A DNA stretch of 64,000 nucleotides from Rhodococcus sp. HM1. GTDB lineage: Bacteria; Actinomycetota; Actinomycetes; Mycobacteriales; Mycobacteriaceae. Of this stretch, positions 50,125 to 59,971 are shown one piece after another. A program made the translations under genes and the position numbers. The stretch is taken from contig NZ_JALPTB010000030.1 in NCBI RefSeq assembly GCF_023218075.1, forward strand, positions 1 to 64,000. Direction: 5' to 3'. The first letter of the stretch is position 1; every line of letters starts with the position of its first letter. The notes beneath the pieces were generated by a model. The model was given only the letters and a program-made list of their open reading frames with translations. It was not told where the DNA came from and made no database searches.

Positions 50125-50125
50125 G

Positions 50126-50761
50126 ATGGCACGTCAGGTTCGCGCCGAGGCCACCCGGGAATCGGTGCTGCGCGGCGCCGCCGAGGTCTTCGTGCGGCTG
50201 GGATACGCGAACGCCAGCCTCAACGAGATCATCGACGAATCGGGCGTGACCAAGGGCGCGCTGTACTTCCACTTCGGCTCCAAGGAGGAGCTCGCCCGCG
50301 GCGTCATCGACGCCGGTTTCGCCCGCTCGGCGGAGGCCGGTCTCGCCAAGATCGACGAACGCACGCCGGCGCTGGAGACGATGATCGAGCTGTCGGTCCT
50401 GTCCGTCGACCTGTCGGTCTCCGACCCGGTGGTCCGTGCGATGTTCCGGCTCGTTCTCGAGATCGGCGACTATCGCGGCTCCGGCGACAACCTGTTCGAG
50501 ATGTGGCTCGGCACGTTGCAGCAGCTGGCGCGCCGGGCGCAGGAGGAAGGCGACCTGTCCCCGGATTTCGATCCCGATGCGGCCGGTCTGATGGTGCTGC
50601 AGATGGTCGTCGGGGCGCGCACCGTCGCCGCCGGTCTCGGTCGCCGCGACCGGTCGATCGAACACATCGAGCTGATGTGGACGAACCTGCTGCCGTCGCT
50701 GGTTCCGGCGACGAAGGTCGAATACTTCCGGCAGTTCGCCGCGCGACGCCTGCGCGTCTGA
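50126..50761 (+). CDS. TetR regulator of the gamma-butyrolactone-receptor (ArpA/ScbR) type
   Basis: A 211-residue TetR protein. Its HTH segment SGVTKGALYFHFGSKEELAR (about 35-54) is the hallmark of ArpA/ScbR-like receptors for butyrolactone signals. Tryptophans in the ligand domain (EMWLGTLQQLAR, IELMWTNLLPS) fit a receptor pocket. Short palindromes TACCGAGGTA (49975-49984) and CACCGCGGTG (49990-49999) upstream could be autoregulatory sites. It precedes the secreted pseudolipase operon by 137 bp. Whether it binds a butyrolactone is unknown; no synthase gene is in the window. Confidence 0.85.
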   Translation: MARQVRAEATRESVLRGAAEVFVRLGYANASLNEIIDESGVTKGALYFHFGSKEELARGVIDAGFARSAEAGLAKIDERTPALETMIELSVLSVDLSVSDPVVRAMFRLVLEIGDYRGSGDNLFEMWLGTLQQLARRAQEEGDLSPDFDPDAAGLMVLQMVVGARTVAAGLGRRDRSIEHIELMWTNLLPSLVPATKVEYFRQFAARRLRV

Positions 50762-50815
50762 GCCGCCCGCGGCTGCGCGTCTGACGACGCCCCGGCGGGT
50801 TATCTGTATCCGTCG

Positions 50816-50830
50816 GTAACGGACTGTTAC
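50816..50830. promoter_or_regulatory. GTAAC-N5-GTTAC operator overlapping a -10
   Basis: GTAAC (50816-50820) and GTTAC (50826-50830) form an inverted repeat. The right arm overlaps TACTGT (50828-50833), the best -10 for the pseudolipase gene. A repressor bound here would block that promoter; the adjacent butyrolactone-type TetR is the obvious candidate. Confidence 0.5.
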
Positions 50831-50836
50831 TGTGCC

Positions 50837-50875
50837 GTGAACTGCGCGCTGCGCCGGGGGCAGCGCGCAGTTCAC
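50837..50875 (+). promoter_or_regulatory. Perfect 16-bp hairpin in the 5' leader of the pseudolipase gene
   Basis: GTGAACTGCGCGCTGC (50837-50852) and its exact complement (50860-50875) flank a 7-nt loop. If the -10 is TACTGT at 50828, the transcript would begin almost exactly at the hairpin, which would cap the mRNA 23 nt before the start codon. It could also be the terminator of the upstream TetR gene. Confidence 0.6.
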
Positions 50876-50898
50876 CACACAGTGACAGGAACGTATCG

Positions 50899-52236
50899 AT
50901 GCGAGTCTTGCGACAACTCGTGGCGACCGGCGCTGCTGCCGCGCTGGCCCTTACCCTCACCACGGCTGCCCTGACCACGGCGACCACCGCCGGCGCCGAG
51001 CCCGTCCAGGTCGACGACGTCTTCAACCCGTTCGTGGTGAGCACCTTCCGCGACGGGCAGATCGCGCATCCGTCGCAGTGGACGCCGCGCCCGGCCTCCA
51101 CCGACCCGTGGTTCGACCCGCCCGCCCTCGGCGACGGGGACGTCCCCGGCACCCTGCTGCGGCACCGCCCGGTGACGGTGCAGGTGTACGGGGTACAGCC
51201 GGGCCACGTCACCGCTCATCAGCTGATGTACGTCACCACCGATTTCGACGGCTCGCGCACCGTCGCCACCGGCATCCTCATGCTCCCCGAGGACGGCACG
51301 CCGCCGCAGGACCGCAGACTCATCGGCTACTCCGAGGCCAACGACAGCCTCGGCCCGAACTGCATGCCGAGCACCCAGTGGACCGGTGGCAACCAGACCG
51401 ATCCGTCGCTGTTCTCCGCGCTCGGACCCGTCGCGCAGATGTTCGGCCGCGGCTGGGCCGTGATGATGAGCGACACCGCCAACGACGGCGACACCGCCCC
51501 AAACGGCTTCTCCATCGGCCGGTTCAGCGGACCCGCGACCCTCGACGGGCTGCGCGCAGCCATCGCGCTGCACGACGCCGGGTTCGCGCCGGACGTCCCG
51601 GTCGGGATCTTCGGGATCGCCGGGGGTGGGGTGGCCGCCGGGTTCGCCGCGGAGATGGCCGGCACCTACGCGCCGGAACTCAATCTCGTCGGCACCGTGC
51701 TCCAGGCCATGGTCGTCGACAGCGCGACCTTCGAACGCACCGCGGACGGCGGTATCGGTTCGGGATTCGTGTTCGCCAACTCGCTCGGCTTCGCTGCGAA
51801 GTACCCGGAGATCGACCTCGACGCCGAACTCACCCCGCTCGGCCGGGCCGCTGCCGACCTGTTCCACAGCACCTGCCAGGGGCTGTATCTGATGTTCCCG
51901 TTCGTGCCGTTGTCCGCGCTGTACACGCACGGGCGGCCCGCCGACAACCCGGCGTTCGCGCGGGCCTACGCCGAGAACGCACTCGGCACCCGACCGAACG
52001 AGATCCCGACCGCCCCGGTGCTCATCACGTCGTGCCGCGACGACTTCCTCGTCCCCTACGAGGACGTCGAGAACCTCGGCAACTTCTGGCGCGCGCACGG
52101 CGCCGACGTCGGATTCGATCCGTCGGTGTGCGGGATCGGCGACGTGCTGACCGACCCGGTCCGGGTGGGCGTCGAGTTGCTCGGCATGCAGAACGTCGAC
52201 TGGTTCGATCGGCGCTTCGAGGAGGCCGGCCGATGA
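50899..52236 (+). CDS. Secreted lipase-fold protein without catalytic serine
   Basis: A 445-residue protein with a Sec signal peptide (about 1-34, cut after AGA). It belongs to the secretory-lipase (LIP) alpha/beta-hydrolase family: LIGYSEANDSLGPNCMPS, GWAVMMSDTANDGD and AAEMAGTYAPELNLVGTV align with the family. The nucleophile elbow, normally GYSxGG, reads GIAGGG with Ala241 in place of serine (codon GCC). The usual histidine near the C-terminus is also not evident, though DDFLVP keeps the acidic region. It is therefore probably a non-enzymatic binding protein. Its stop overlaps the next gene by 4 bp. Confidence 0.82.
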   Translation: MRVLRQLVATGAAAALALTLTTAALTTATTAGAEPVQVDDVFNPFVVSTFRDGQIAHPSQWTPRPASTDPWFDPPALGDGDVPGTLLRHRPVTVQVYGVQPGHVTAHQLMYVTTDFDGSRTVATGILMLPEDGTPPQDRRLIGYSEANDSLGPNCMPSTQWTGGNQTDPSLFSALGPVAQMFGRGWAVMMSDTANDGDTAPNGFSIGRFSGPATLDGLRAAIALHDAGFAPDVPVGIFGIAGGGVAAGFAAEMAGTYAPELNLVGTVLQAMVVDSATFERTADGGIGSGFVFANSLGFAAKYPEIDLDAELTPLGRAAADLFHSTCQGLYLMFPFVPLSALYTHGRPADNPAFARAYAENALGTRPNEIPTAPVLITSCRDDFLVPYEDVENLGNFWRAHGADVGFDPSVCGIGDVLTDPVRVGVELLGMQNVDWFDRRFEEAGR

Positions 52237-53483
52237 AACGTCTGCTCGCCACCGCCCTGACCGCCGTGACCCTCGCCGTCGGGGCCTCCGGAACAGCCAC
52301 TGCCGCACCCGATCTCGACGCTGTCCTCGATCTCGACACCGTCCTCGACGTTCCCCGCAACAACCTCGACTCCGAGCACGGCGGGGGAGTCGCGACCGAT
52401 CTGTCGGCCGACCCCGAGGTGCTGCGGCCGCTGCTCGACCGGGCCCGCGCCACCGGGGCCGACCCGGAACGCTACGCGGCCCTGCTGCACCAGTACTGGC
52501 TCGCCGTGGCGGCCCGCAACGCCGGGATCGACCTGAATCGGTGGGACCCGCAGCTCGGGTTGACGGCCAACGAGCAGAATCTGAAGAACACCTTCGCCTA
52601 CTACCAGAAGCTGCAGCGCGAGCATCCCGACTTCCTGTGGACCGGACAGGGGGGCCTGGCCGGACCGTCCTTCGGTGCCGGCGTCATGGACGTCGACCTG
52701 GTCGGGGTGGTCATCGGCGTCCGGGAGCTGCGCGACGCCCTCGCCCAGGTCACCCGCACGCTCGACGACGCCGCCGCCCCCGCGGCGGCGGAGCTGCCCG
52801 AGGACCTGCGGGCGGTACTCGCCGTCGGGCACACCATCACCCCCGAGGACATCGCGGACTTCCAGGTCCGGGTCATCGCGATGAGCAAGCACATCTTCAC
52901 CGACCTGCTGCCGCAGCACGAGGCATACCTGGCCGGTGGTCTCTACGCGATCGACGAGTTCCGCCGGGCGGGCATCATCGACGACCGCGCCGTCCGGGCC
53001 TGGCGCGATCTCGCGACCGGGGACCCGGAGCTGGTAGTGCGCGGCAACGCCGAACTGCTGCACCGCGAGCAGTACCAGTCGATCGCCGACCAGTGGGACG
53101 CCACCCGCGAGGCCCGCGGTCCCGTCGGCCGGGCGCTGACCTACCTGTCGACGTTCGGCGCCGACCCCGCGATCCCGGGCGTGCTACCGCCCCGGGAGGC
53201 GTTCCCGCTGACGCTGACCGCGGGCGATCCCGCCGTCGGCCCGCAGTGGCGCCTGCAGACACCGCTGCCCGCGTTCAACTGGTCGGACCGCGACGCCCGC
53301 TGGGAGTACATCACCACCCACATGCTGCCGAAGTACCGGTCGCTCGCCCAGGATCGGCCGGCCGAACTCGCGGTCGCCCTGAGCAAGCCGATGGATCAGC
53401 AGTTCCTGGAACAGCGGGCCCTGAATCGGCTGGTGCCCATCCTGCGGTCGGCGGCCCGCACGACGCAGGTGCAGTACTACTGA
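52233..53483 (+). CDS. Secreted protein of unknown function, co-translated with pseudolipase
   Basis: A 416-residue protein with a clear signal peptide (MKRLLATALTAVTLAVGASG, cut near ATA-AP). I do not recognise its family. It is mostly helical, with conserved-looking stretches DPERYAALLHQYWLAVAAR, NTFAYYQKLQREHPDFLWTG and HMLPKYRSLAQDRPAELAV. There is no obvious catalytic motif or lipobox. ATG overlaps the pseudolipase stop (ATGA), so the two exported proteins are probably made in fixed ratio and may form a complex. Confidence 0.75.
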   Translation: MKRLLATALTAVTLAVGASGTATAAPDLDAVLDLDTVLDVPRNNLDSEHGGGVATDLSADPEVLRPLLDRARATGADPERYAALLHQYWLAVAARNAGIDLNRWDPQLGLTANEQNLKNTFAYYQKLQREHPDFLWTGQGGLAGPSFGAGVMDVDLVGVVIGVRELRDALAQVTRTLDDAAAPAAAELPEDLRAVLAVGHTITPEDIADFQVRVIAMSKHIFTDLLPQHEAYLAGGLYAIDEFRRAGIIDDRAVRAWRDLATGDPELVVRGNAELLHREQYQSIADQWDATREARGPVGRALTYLSTFGADPAIPGVLPPREAFPLTLTAGDPAVGPQWRLQTPLPAFNWSDRDARWEYITTHMLPKYRSLAQDRPAELAVALSKPMDQQFLEQRALNRLVPILRSAARTTQVQYY

Positions 53484-53532
53484 ACGTGCCCGCTCGTTGC
53501 AATCGGCGGCGCGGCCTGACAGCATCGCCGCC

Positions 53533-53862
53533 GTGACCTTCGGACCGTTCGACGCCGAGCATGCCCCCGCCGCACTCGCCCGCGTCCTCGACGACCTCGG
53601 TGCGGACGCAGCGGTCACGATCACGGCCGTGCCGCCGCTGCTGACCGTCACCCAGGCGGCGGACGTGCTCGGTGCCTCCCGCGCCGAGGTGGCGCGCCTC
53701 GTCGACAGCGGGGCGCTGCCCGCCGAGTTCCACGGCCTGCACCGGCGGGTGGACCGCGCCGACGTCGTCGCACTGGCGCAGCGTCGCGCGACGATCCGCA
53801 CCCAGGTCCTCGACAACCTCGCCGACCTGGCCCGCCGCGACGGCCTGTACGACGAATTCTGA
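53533..53862 (+). CDS. Excisionase-type HTH protein (VapB-like antitoxin candidate)
   Basis: About 109 residues from GTG 53533 (ATG 53497 is an alternative). The middle carries a MerR/excisionase-like helix-turn-helix (LLTVTQAADVLGASRAEVARL, then HGLHRRVDRADVVAL). The acidic/aliphatic C-terminus (DNLADLARRDGLYDEF) is the kind of segment that binds a PIN toxin. The PIN-domain gene follows after 18 bp. The pair fits an actinobacterial type II toxin-antitoxin module. Confidence 0.75.
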   Translation: MTFGPFDAEHAPAALARVLDDLGADAAVTITAVPPLLTVTQAADVLGASRAEVARLVDSGALPAEFHGLHRRVDRADVVALAQRRATIRTQVLDNLADLARRDGLYDEF

Positions 53863-53880
53863 TCGGAAAGCAGGGGGAAG

Positions 53881-54444
53881 ATGCCCGTACGGGTGGTGCT
53901 CGGTGCATCGGTGCTCGCCGATGCGCGAATGCGGGACGTGGCGCTCGCGTTCGCGGAAGACGGTCTGTACCAACCGTATTGGAGCGACGGTGTCATCGCC
54001 GAAGTGGACCGCCGGCTGCCGACGGAACTGCCGCGACCGGCCCGCGACTATCTGTTCGCCGAACTGGACCGGGCGTTCCCGGACGCCCGCGTCACGTGGC
54101 CGACGACGGTGCTGCGGGAGGTGCCGTACGTCGTCGACCCGCGCGACACCCACCTGACGGCGGTCGCGCTGATCGCTCACGCCGACGCCGTCGTCACCAC
54201 CGACCCGGCGATCGCCGCCGCGCTCGAACGCTCCGGAATCGAACCCTGGACCCCCGACGCGTTCGTCACGTTCGTCGTCGACGCCGACCCCGGCCGCGCG
54301 CGGGCCACGCTGCTGCGGATGGTGCGCAGACGCTGGCTCCCCGGCGCCGACGAGACCGACGACGCACTGCTCTCGCGCCTGGTGACCTGGGCGCGCCGTG
54401 CGCTGGGGGACAGCAGCGCCGACCTGCTCGCGTCCGCGGACTGA
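53881..54444 (+). CDS. PIN-domain protein (VapC-like) with altered first acidic residue
   Basis: A 187-residue PIN-domain protein. The opening strand reads [12 protein letters not shown] where active members have VLDxxVL, so the first metal-binding aspartate is Gly8 (codon GGT). Later acidic positions are kept ([34 protein letters not shown]). VapC RNases need about four acidic residues for Mg binding, so activity is doubtful. It follows the HTH protein by 18 bp and precedes mfd. Confidence 0.75.
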   Translation: MPVRVVLGASVLADARMRDVALAFAEDGLYQPYWSDGVIAEVDRRLPTELPRPARDYLFAELDRAFPDARVTWPTTVLREVPYVVDPRDTHLTAVALIAHADAVVTTDPAIAAALERSGIEPWTPDAFVTFVVDADPGRARATLLRMVRRRWLPGADETDDALLSRLVTWARRALGDSSADLLASAD

Positions 54445-54508
54445 GGCACCCTGCCCGCGACGCATAGAATCGAAAAGTTCTCGTCGTACACCCAGGAGCG
54501 ACTGTCAC

Positions 54509-57500
54509 GTGTCTGCTGTGCCCGCCACCCCTCTGTCCGGACTGGCGCGGATCGCGCTGGCCGACGACCAATTGCAGCGGGTCGCCGCGCTCGCCGGCAC
54601 CGCCGAGCAGGCCCTGGTCGCCCCGCCCGCGGCCCGGCCCTTCGTCGCCGCCGCGCTCGCGGACAAAGCGCCGCTGCTGGTGGTCACCGCCACCGGTCGC
54701 GAAGCCGACGACCTGACCGCCGAACTCACCGAAATCCTCGGCGCCGCCGTCGCGCAGTTCCCGTCGTGGGAGACGCTGCCGCACGAACGGCTGTCGCCGA
54801 GCGCGGACACCGTCGGCCGGCGGCTGCAGGTGCTGCGCCGCCTCGCCCGGCCCGACGACCGCGACTACGGCCCCGAACTGCGCGTCATCGTCGCGACCGT
54901 GCGGTCGCTGGTGCAGCCGATGGCGCCGGGTCTCGGCGAGATCGATCCGATCACCCTGCGGGTCGGTTCCGAACACGACTTCGACGAACTCGTCGAACGC
55001 CTCGTCGAACTGGCCTACACGCGCGTCGACATGGTCGGCAAGCGCGGCGAGTTCGCGGTGCGCGGCGGCATCCTGGACGTGTTCCCGCCGACCGCCGACC
55101 ATCCGGTGCGCGTCGAGTTCTGGGGCGACGAGGTCACCGAGCTCCGTCCGTTCTCCGTCGCCGACCAGCGCTCGATCCCCGACGTCGAGGTCGCCACGCT
55201 CATCGCGCCGCCCTGCCGCGAGTTGCTGCTCACCGAGGAGGTCAAGGAACGCGCGGCGCAGCTCGCGAAGGACAACCCGGCCGACGCGGCGCTCGTCGAG
55301 ATGCTCGACAAGATGGCCGGCGGTGTTCCGGTCGAGGGCATGGAGGCGCTGCTGCCCGTGCTGCAGTCCGGTGAGCTGCAGCTGCTCACCGAGGTGCTGC
55401 CCGCCGGCACCCACGTCCTGCTGTGCGACCCGGAGAAGGTCCGCACCCGCGCCACCGACCTCGTGCGCACCGGCCAGGAGTTCCTCGAGGCATCGTGGAC
55501 GGCCGCGTCGATCGGCGGTGCCGCGCCGCTGGACACCGCGAACCTGACCGGCGCCGACGGCCGGAAGATGGATCTCGCGGCCTCGGCGTACCGGACGCTG
55601 CGGCAGGTCCGGGAGGCCGCCGAAGCGCAGGGCGTGCCGTGGTGGACGCTGAGCCCGCTCGCCTCCGGCGCCGACACCGAGGTGGTTCTCGAGGTGCAGC
55701 CCGCGCCGGAGGTGCGCGGTTCCGAGGAACTGCTGTCGATGCTGTTCGTGAACCTGCGCGCGCACGTCACCACCGGTGGCCGCGCGGTGATCGTGGTCGC
55801 CGGTACCGGTACCGGCCTGCGTGTGCTCGAACGGTTGAAGGACAACGAGGTTCCCGCCGCGAAGCTCGAGCCGGGCGCCGAACCGGTCCGCGGCCAGGTC
55901 GGCGTGATCAAGGGCGCGCTCCACGAGGGCCTCGTGCTGGCCGGTAACGGCGACAACCAGGTGCCGGGGCTCGTCGTCGTCACCGAGGCGGACCTGACCG
56001 GCAACCGGGTCACCACCGCCGAAGGCCGCAAGACGCCCGTCAAGCGGCGCAACCAGGTCGATCCGCTGGCGTTGACCGCCGGCGACTACGTGGTGCACGA
56101 CCAGCACGGCATCGGCCGGTTCGTCGAGATGGTCGAACGGACCGTGGGCGGTGCGCGCCGCGAGTACCTCGTCATCGAGTACGCGGCGAGCAAGCGTGGC
56201 CAGCCCGGCGACCGGTTGTTCGTGCCGATGGAGTCGCTCGATCAGCTCTCCCGGTACGTCGGCGGTGAACTGCCCGCGATCAGCAAGCTCGGCGGCTCCG
56301 ACTGGGCCAACACGAAACGCAAGGCGCGCAAGGCCGTTCGCGAGATCGCGGGGGAGTTGGTGCGCCTGTACGCGGCGCGGCAGGCGTCGCCCGGTCACGC
56401 CTTCGGCCCGGACACCCCGTGGCAGAAGGAGATGGAGGACGCGTTCCCCTTCACCGAAACCCAGGACCAGCTCACCGTCATCTCCGAGGTGAAGGCCGAC
56501 ATGGAGAAGCCGGTGCCGATGGACCGCGTCGTCATCGGCGACGTCGGCTACGGCAAGACCGAGATCGCGGTGCGCGCCGCGTTCAAGGCCGTGCAGGACG
56601 GCAAGCAGGTCGCGGTCCTGGTGCCCACGACCCTGCTCGCACAGCAGCACCTGCAGACCTTCACCGAGCGGATGGCCGCGTTCCCCGTCACCGTCAAGGG
56701 CCTGAGCCGATTCACCGATCCGGCCGAGTCCCGCGAGATCGTCGCGGGCATGGCCGACGGCGAGGTCGACATCGTGGTCGGCACCCACCGGCTGCTGCAG
56801 ACCGGAATCCGTTGGAAGGACCTCGGTCTGGTGATCGTCGACGAGGAACAGCGCTTCGGTGTCGAACACAAGGAACACATCAAGGCGCTGCGCACGCACG
56901 TCGACGTACTGACCATGTCGGCGACCCCGATCCCGCGCACCCTGGAGATGAGCATGGCCGGCATCCGCGAGATGTCGACGATCCTCACCCCGCCCGAGGA
57001 GCGGCACCCGATCCTCACCTACGTGGGCGCGTACTCGGACAAGCAGGTCGCCGCCGCGATCCGTCGCGAGCTGCTGCGCGACGGCCAGGTGTTCTACGTC
57101 CACAACCGGGTCAGCTCGATCGACAAGGCCGCCAAGAAGATTCGTGACCTCGTCCCCGAGGCCCGGGTGGTCGTCGCGCACGGCCAGATGAACGAGGACA
57201 CCCTCGAGAAGACCGTGCAGGGCTTCTGGGAACGCGAATTCGACGTGCTGGTGTGCACCACGATCGTCGAGACCGGCCTGGACATCTCCAACGCCAATAC
57301 GCTCATCGTCGAACGGGCCGACTCGCTCGGTCTGTCGCAGCTGCATCAGCTGCGCGGTCGCGTCGGCCGGTCCCGCGAACGCGGCTACGCGTACTTCCTG
57401 TACCCGCCGGAGAAGCCGCTCACCGAAACCGCGTACGACCGGCTCGCAACCATCTCGCAGAACTCCGACCTCGGCGCCGGCATGGCCGTCGCCATGAAGG

Positions 57501-58159
57501 ACCTCGAAATCCGCGGCGCCGGAAACGTTCTCGGAGCCGAACAGTCCGGTCACGTCGCCGGTGTCGGATTCGACCTGTACGTGCGCCTGGTCGGCGAGGC
57601 CGTCGAGGCGTACCGCGCCGCAGCCGACGGCACCCCCATCACCACCGAGGAGGCGCCCAAGGAGGTGCGGGTCGACCTGCCCGTCGACGCGCACATCCCC
57701 GCCGACTACGTCACCTCCGACCGGCTGCGCCTCGAGGCCTACCGCAAGCTCGCCGCCGCACAGGACGACGCGGCGATCGCCGCGGTCGTCGAAGAACTCG
57801 TCGACCGGTACGGCCCGCTGCCCGAAGAGGTCGGCCGGCTCGTGTCCGTCGCGAAGCTGCGGCTGCTGTGCCGCGAATACGGGCTCGAGGAGGTCGCGGT
57901 CGTCGGCACCCAGCTCAAGATCTCCCCGATGGAACTGCCCGACTCGAAGCAGATGCGACTCAAGCGGATCTTCCCGGCCGCCCAGTACCGCGCCACCAGC
58001 GGCATCGTGCAACTGCCGCTGCCGCGCACCGGCGGGGTCGGCTCCGACCGGGTCCGCGACGTCGAACTGCTCCAGTACATCGCGGACTTCCTGCTGGCCA
58101 TGGACGGCAAGGCGCAGGGGTCGGTGGACGTGCGGGTCGCGGCGGGGGTGAGCGCGTGA
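54509..58159 (+). CDS. mfd: Transcription-repair coupling factor
   Basis: A 1216-residue SF2 translocase that removes stalled RNA polymerase from DNA lesions and recruits UvrA. In order: UvrB-like N-terminal module (about 1-350), RNA-polymerase-interacting CarD-like domain (about 500-560; [16 protein letters not shown]), helicase domains with Walker [17 protein letters not shown] and DEEQ box [15 protein letters not shown], the motor's [18 protein letters not shown], and the C-terminal domain. GTG 54509 has AGGAG 12 nt upstream. The stop overlaps mazG by 4 bp (GTGA), the same mfd-mazG pair as in M. tuberculosis. Confidence 0.97.
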   Translation: MSAVPATPLSGLARIALADDQLQRVAALAGTAEQALVAPPAARPFVAAALADKAPLLVVTATGREADDLTAELTEILGAAVAQFPSWETLPHERLSPSADTVGRRLQVLRRLARPDDRDYGPELRVIVATVRSLVQPMAPGLGEIDPITLRVGSEHDFDELVERLVELAYTRVDMVGKRGEFAVRGGILDVFPPTADHPVRVEFWGDEVTELRPFSVADQRSIPDVEVATLIAPPCRELLLTEEVKERAAQLAKDNPADAALVEMLDKMAGGVPVEGMEALLPVLQSGELQLLTEVLPAGTHVLLCDPEKVRTRATDLVRTGQEFLEASWTAASIGGAAPLDTANLTGADGRKMDLAASAYRTLRQVREAAEAQGVPWWTLSPLASGADTEVVLEVQPAPEVRGSEELLSMLFVNLRAHVTTGGRAVIVVAGTGTGLRVLERLKDNEVPAAKLEPGAEPVRGQVGVIKGALHEGLVLAGNGDNQVPGLVVVTEADLTGNRVTTAEGRKTPVKRRNQVDPLALTAGDYVVHDQHGIGRFVEMVERTVGGARREYLVIEYAASKRGQPGDRLFVPMESLDQLSRYVGGELPAISKLGGSDWANTKRKARKAVREIAGELVRLYAARQASPGHAFGPDTPWQKEMEDAFPFTETQDQLTVISEVKADMEKPVPMDRVVIGDVGYGKTEIAVRAAFKAVQDGKQVAVLVPTTLLAQQHLQTFTERMAAFPVTVKGLSRFTDPAESREIVAGMADGEVDIVVGTHRLLQTGIRWKDLGLVIVDEEQRFGVEHKEHIKALRTHVDVLTMSATPIPRTLEMSMAGIREMSTILTPPEERHPILTYVGAYSDKQVAAAIRRELLRDGQVFYVHNRVSSIDKAAKKIRDLVPEARVVVAHGQMNEDTLEKTVQGFWEREFDVLVCTTIVETGLDISNANTLIVERADSLGLSQLHQLRGRVGRSRERGYAYFLYPPEKPLTETAYDRLATISQNSDLGAGMAVAMKDLEIRGAGNVLGAEQSGHVAGVGFDLYVRLVGEAVEAYRAAADGTPITTEEAPKEVRVDLPVDAHIPADYVTSDRLRLEAYRKLAAAQDDAAIAAVVEELVDRYGPLPEEVGRLVSVAKLRLLCREYGLEEVAVVGTQLKISPMELPDSKQMRLKRIFPAAQYRATSGIVQLPLPRTGGVGSDRVRDVELLQYIADFLLAMDGKAQGSVDVRVAAGVSA

Positions 58160-59046
58160 GCGTCGTCCTCCTCGACCCGCGCCGGCCAGGGGTCGTGCCC
58201 GCGGCCGCGGTGCGCCTGCTGCGCGGGCCGGTCGAGTACGGCGACGAGGTCCCCGACGAGGTGCGCGCTGCGCTCGGTCTCGACCACGAACCGGGAACCG
58301 ACGTGTTCGTCGCCCTCGACGCCGGCAGCGACGCCGTGGCGGCACGGACCGCGCGCGGGGAGGACGTGATTGCGGCGGACCCGGTGCCCGGCGACCGGTT
58401 GCTCGAGGCGGTCGACGTCATGGACCGGCTGTGGGGGTTCGGCGGCTGGGAGGTAACCCAGACCCACGATTCGCTGCGGCGCTACCTGCTCGAGGAAACC
58501 TACGAGCTTCTCGACGCCATCGACGAGGACGACCGGGCCGGGCTGCGCGAGGAACTCGGCGACCTGCTGCTGCAGGTGCTGTTCCACTCCCGGATCGCCC
58601 AGGAATCACCGACCGACCCGTTCGACGTCGACGACGTCGCCGGCACCCTTGTCACCAAACTGGCGCAGCGGAGCCCGCACCTGACCAACGGTCACACCGG
58701 CCCGCTCGACGTCGCCGAGCAGGAGGCGGCGTGGCAGGCGGCCAAGGCCGCGGAGAAGGCGCGCGAGTCGTGTCTCGACGGCATCGCGATGGCGCAGCCG
58801 GCGTTGGCGTTGGCGGAGAAGGTGGTGTCCAGGAGCGCGGAGGCGGGGTTGCCGGAGGATCTGGTACCCGACTCGCTCGGGACGATCCGGATCGGCGGAC
58901 AGTCCAGCGCCGAGCATCGGCTGCGGAAGGCCGTGATCGAATTCGCCGGCCGTATCCGCGAAGCCGAGAACGCCGCCGAAGCGAATCGTGGTGAACGCCG
59001 GTCGCTGTCGCCCGACGACTGGCACAGGTTCTGGCCACGAGGCTGA
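58156..59046 (+). CDS. mazG: Nucleoside triphosphate pyrophosphohydrolase MazG
   Basis: A 296-residue protein. The catalytic MazG core (about 100-200) shows [11 protein letters not shown] and [15 protein letters not shown], the EexxE/ExxD metal-binding motif, then [16 protein letters not shown]. The N-terminal about 90 residues are a less conserved actinobacterial extension. It hydrolyses (d)NTPs to monophosphates, clearing damaged nucleotides. Coupled to mfd by a 4-bp overlap. Downstream the conserved order stops: a glycan locus begins where mycobacteria have lpqU-eno. Confidence 0.94.
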   Translation: MSVVLLDPRRPGVVPAAAVRLLRGPVEYGDEVPDEVRAALGLDHEPGTDVFVALDAGSDAVAARTARGEDVIAADPVPGDRLLEAVDVMDRLWGFGGWEVTQTHDSLRRYLLEETYELLDAIDEDDRAGLREELGDLLLQVLFHSRIAQESPTDPFDVDDVAGTLVTKLAQRSPHLTNGHTGPLDVAEQEAAWQAAKAAEKARESCLDGIAMAQPALALAEKVVSRSAEAGLPEDLVPDSLGTIRIGGQSSAEHRLRKAVIEFAGRIREAENAAEANRGERRSLSPDDWHRFWPRG

Positions 59047-59067
59047 GAATCCCGGCGGCCGGTCGTC

Positions 59068-59967
59068 TCACCGACTCCGGCGACCTGTCGCTTCGCCGAG
59101 CATCCGGGCGAGTCGGCGGCCGACCCGGACGACCAGATCCTGTTGCCGCTGTACGTACAATCCTGCCACCGCAAGCCGGGCCGCACGCCGCTGCTCCGAG
59201 TCGAGGTGGTGCTCGGCCAGGGCACGCAACATCTCCCGGCACTCGAGGGTGGTGGCGCAGTGCGCCTGCCAGGACGGCACATCGAGCTTGCGTGCCAGTG
59301 CCGTGGGCGTCGCGTGTGTCAGGTTCCTCCGCCCGAGTACTTCGGGAACGTGTGCCCACGGTCCCGTCAGTGCCAGTTTCGCGGCGAACACCTCGTCCTC
59401 ACGCAGCATGTTCCTGCGTTCTATCCGGAGCGCCGGTTCACGACGGATAAGGCTGTACACGGGATCGACGAGGGGAACGTTCTCGTTCAGCATGCCCAAG
59501 AATGCGGCAAACCGGGTGACGGGATCACACGAACCGAGGGCAGTGTCGTTGTATCGGGCACTTCGGATGAGGCCCTCGGGAGTGAGGTAGTCCATCCGGT
59601 GGGTCACCAGCACGAGCCGGTCGTCCGCGGCGAACGCAGCCAGACTCCGTGAGATGCAATGCGGTGCGAGCCAGTCGTCGTCTCCGACCCACCGAAAGAA
59701 CGTCCCGGTGGCCAGCCCCAGCACACTGATGTAGTTGTTGAGCACGCCGACATTCACGGGATGCCGGTGGTAGACGATCCGGCGGTGACGCTCGCGGAGA
59801 TCGCGGCATACTTGTTCGGTGTTGTCCGTGGAGGCGTTGTCGCAGATCACCAGTTCGAGATTCTCGTGATCCTGCGCCAAGACGGACCGCACCACGTCCT
59901 CGATACGATCTGCACCGTTGCGCACAGGTAACCCGACCGAGACCAGCGTGCCGGACGCCGATGTCAT
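59068..59967 (-). CDS. Family 2 glycosyltransferase
   Basis: A 299-residue GT-A fold enzyme. VSVGLPVRNGADRIEDVVRS and LELVICDNASTDNTEQVC are the nucleotide-sugar-binding segments. GDDDWLAPHCISRSLAAF carries the DxD-like motif, and MLREDEVFAAKLAL supplies a likely catalytic acid. No membrane helix. It starts 4 bp after the cysteine-rich gene's stop and has no own ribosome site, so it is coupled to that gene. The sugar and acceptor are unknown. Confidence 0.88.
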   Translation of the reverse strand: MTSASGTLVSVGLPVRNGADRIEDVVRSVLAQDHENLELVICDNASTDNTEQVCRDLRERHRRIVYHRHPVNVGVLNNYISVLGLATGTFFRWVGDDDWLAPHCISRSLAAFAADDRLVLVTHRMDYLTPEGLIRSARYNDTALGSCDPVTRFAAFLGMLNENVPLVDPVYSLIRREPALRIERRNMLREDEVFAAKLALTGPWAHVPEVLGRRNLTHATPTALARKLDVPSWQAHCATTLECREMLRALAEHHLDSEQRRAARLAVAGLYVQRQQDLVVRVGRRLARMLGEATGRRSR

Positions 59968-59971
59968 GGGG

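Noticed and set aside
50837-50875. The 16-bp hairpin as simply the terminator of the upstream TetR gene
   Set aside because: It is not fully excluded, but it lies downstream of the best -10 for the pseudolipase gene and 76 nt after the TetR stop, so a 5'-leader element is at least as likely.
54266-58345. A 1359-codon open frame on the minus strand across mfd, and similar long frames at 42141-45737 (+) and 11864-15124 (-)
   Set aside because: They are antisense or out-of-frame shadows created by GC-rich codon bias over mfd, cstA and the ispE/ABC-F genes. The proteins are Arg/Gly/Asp/Val rich and have no recognisable domain.
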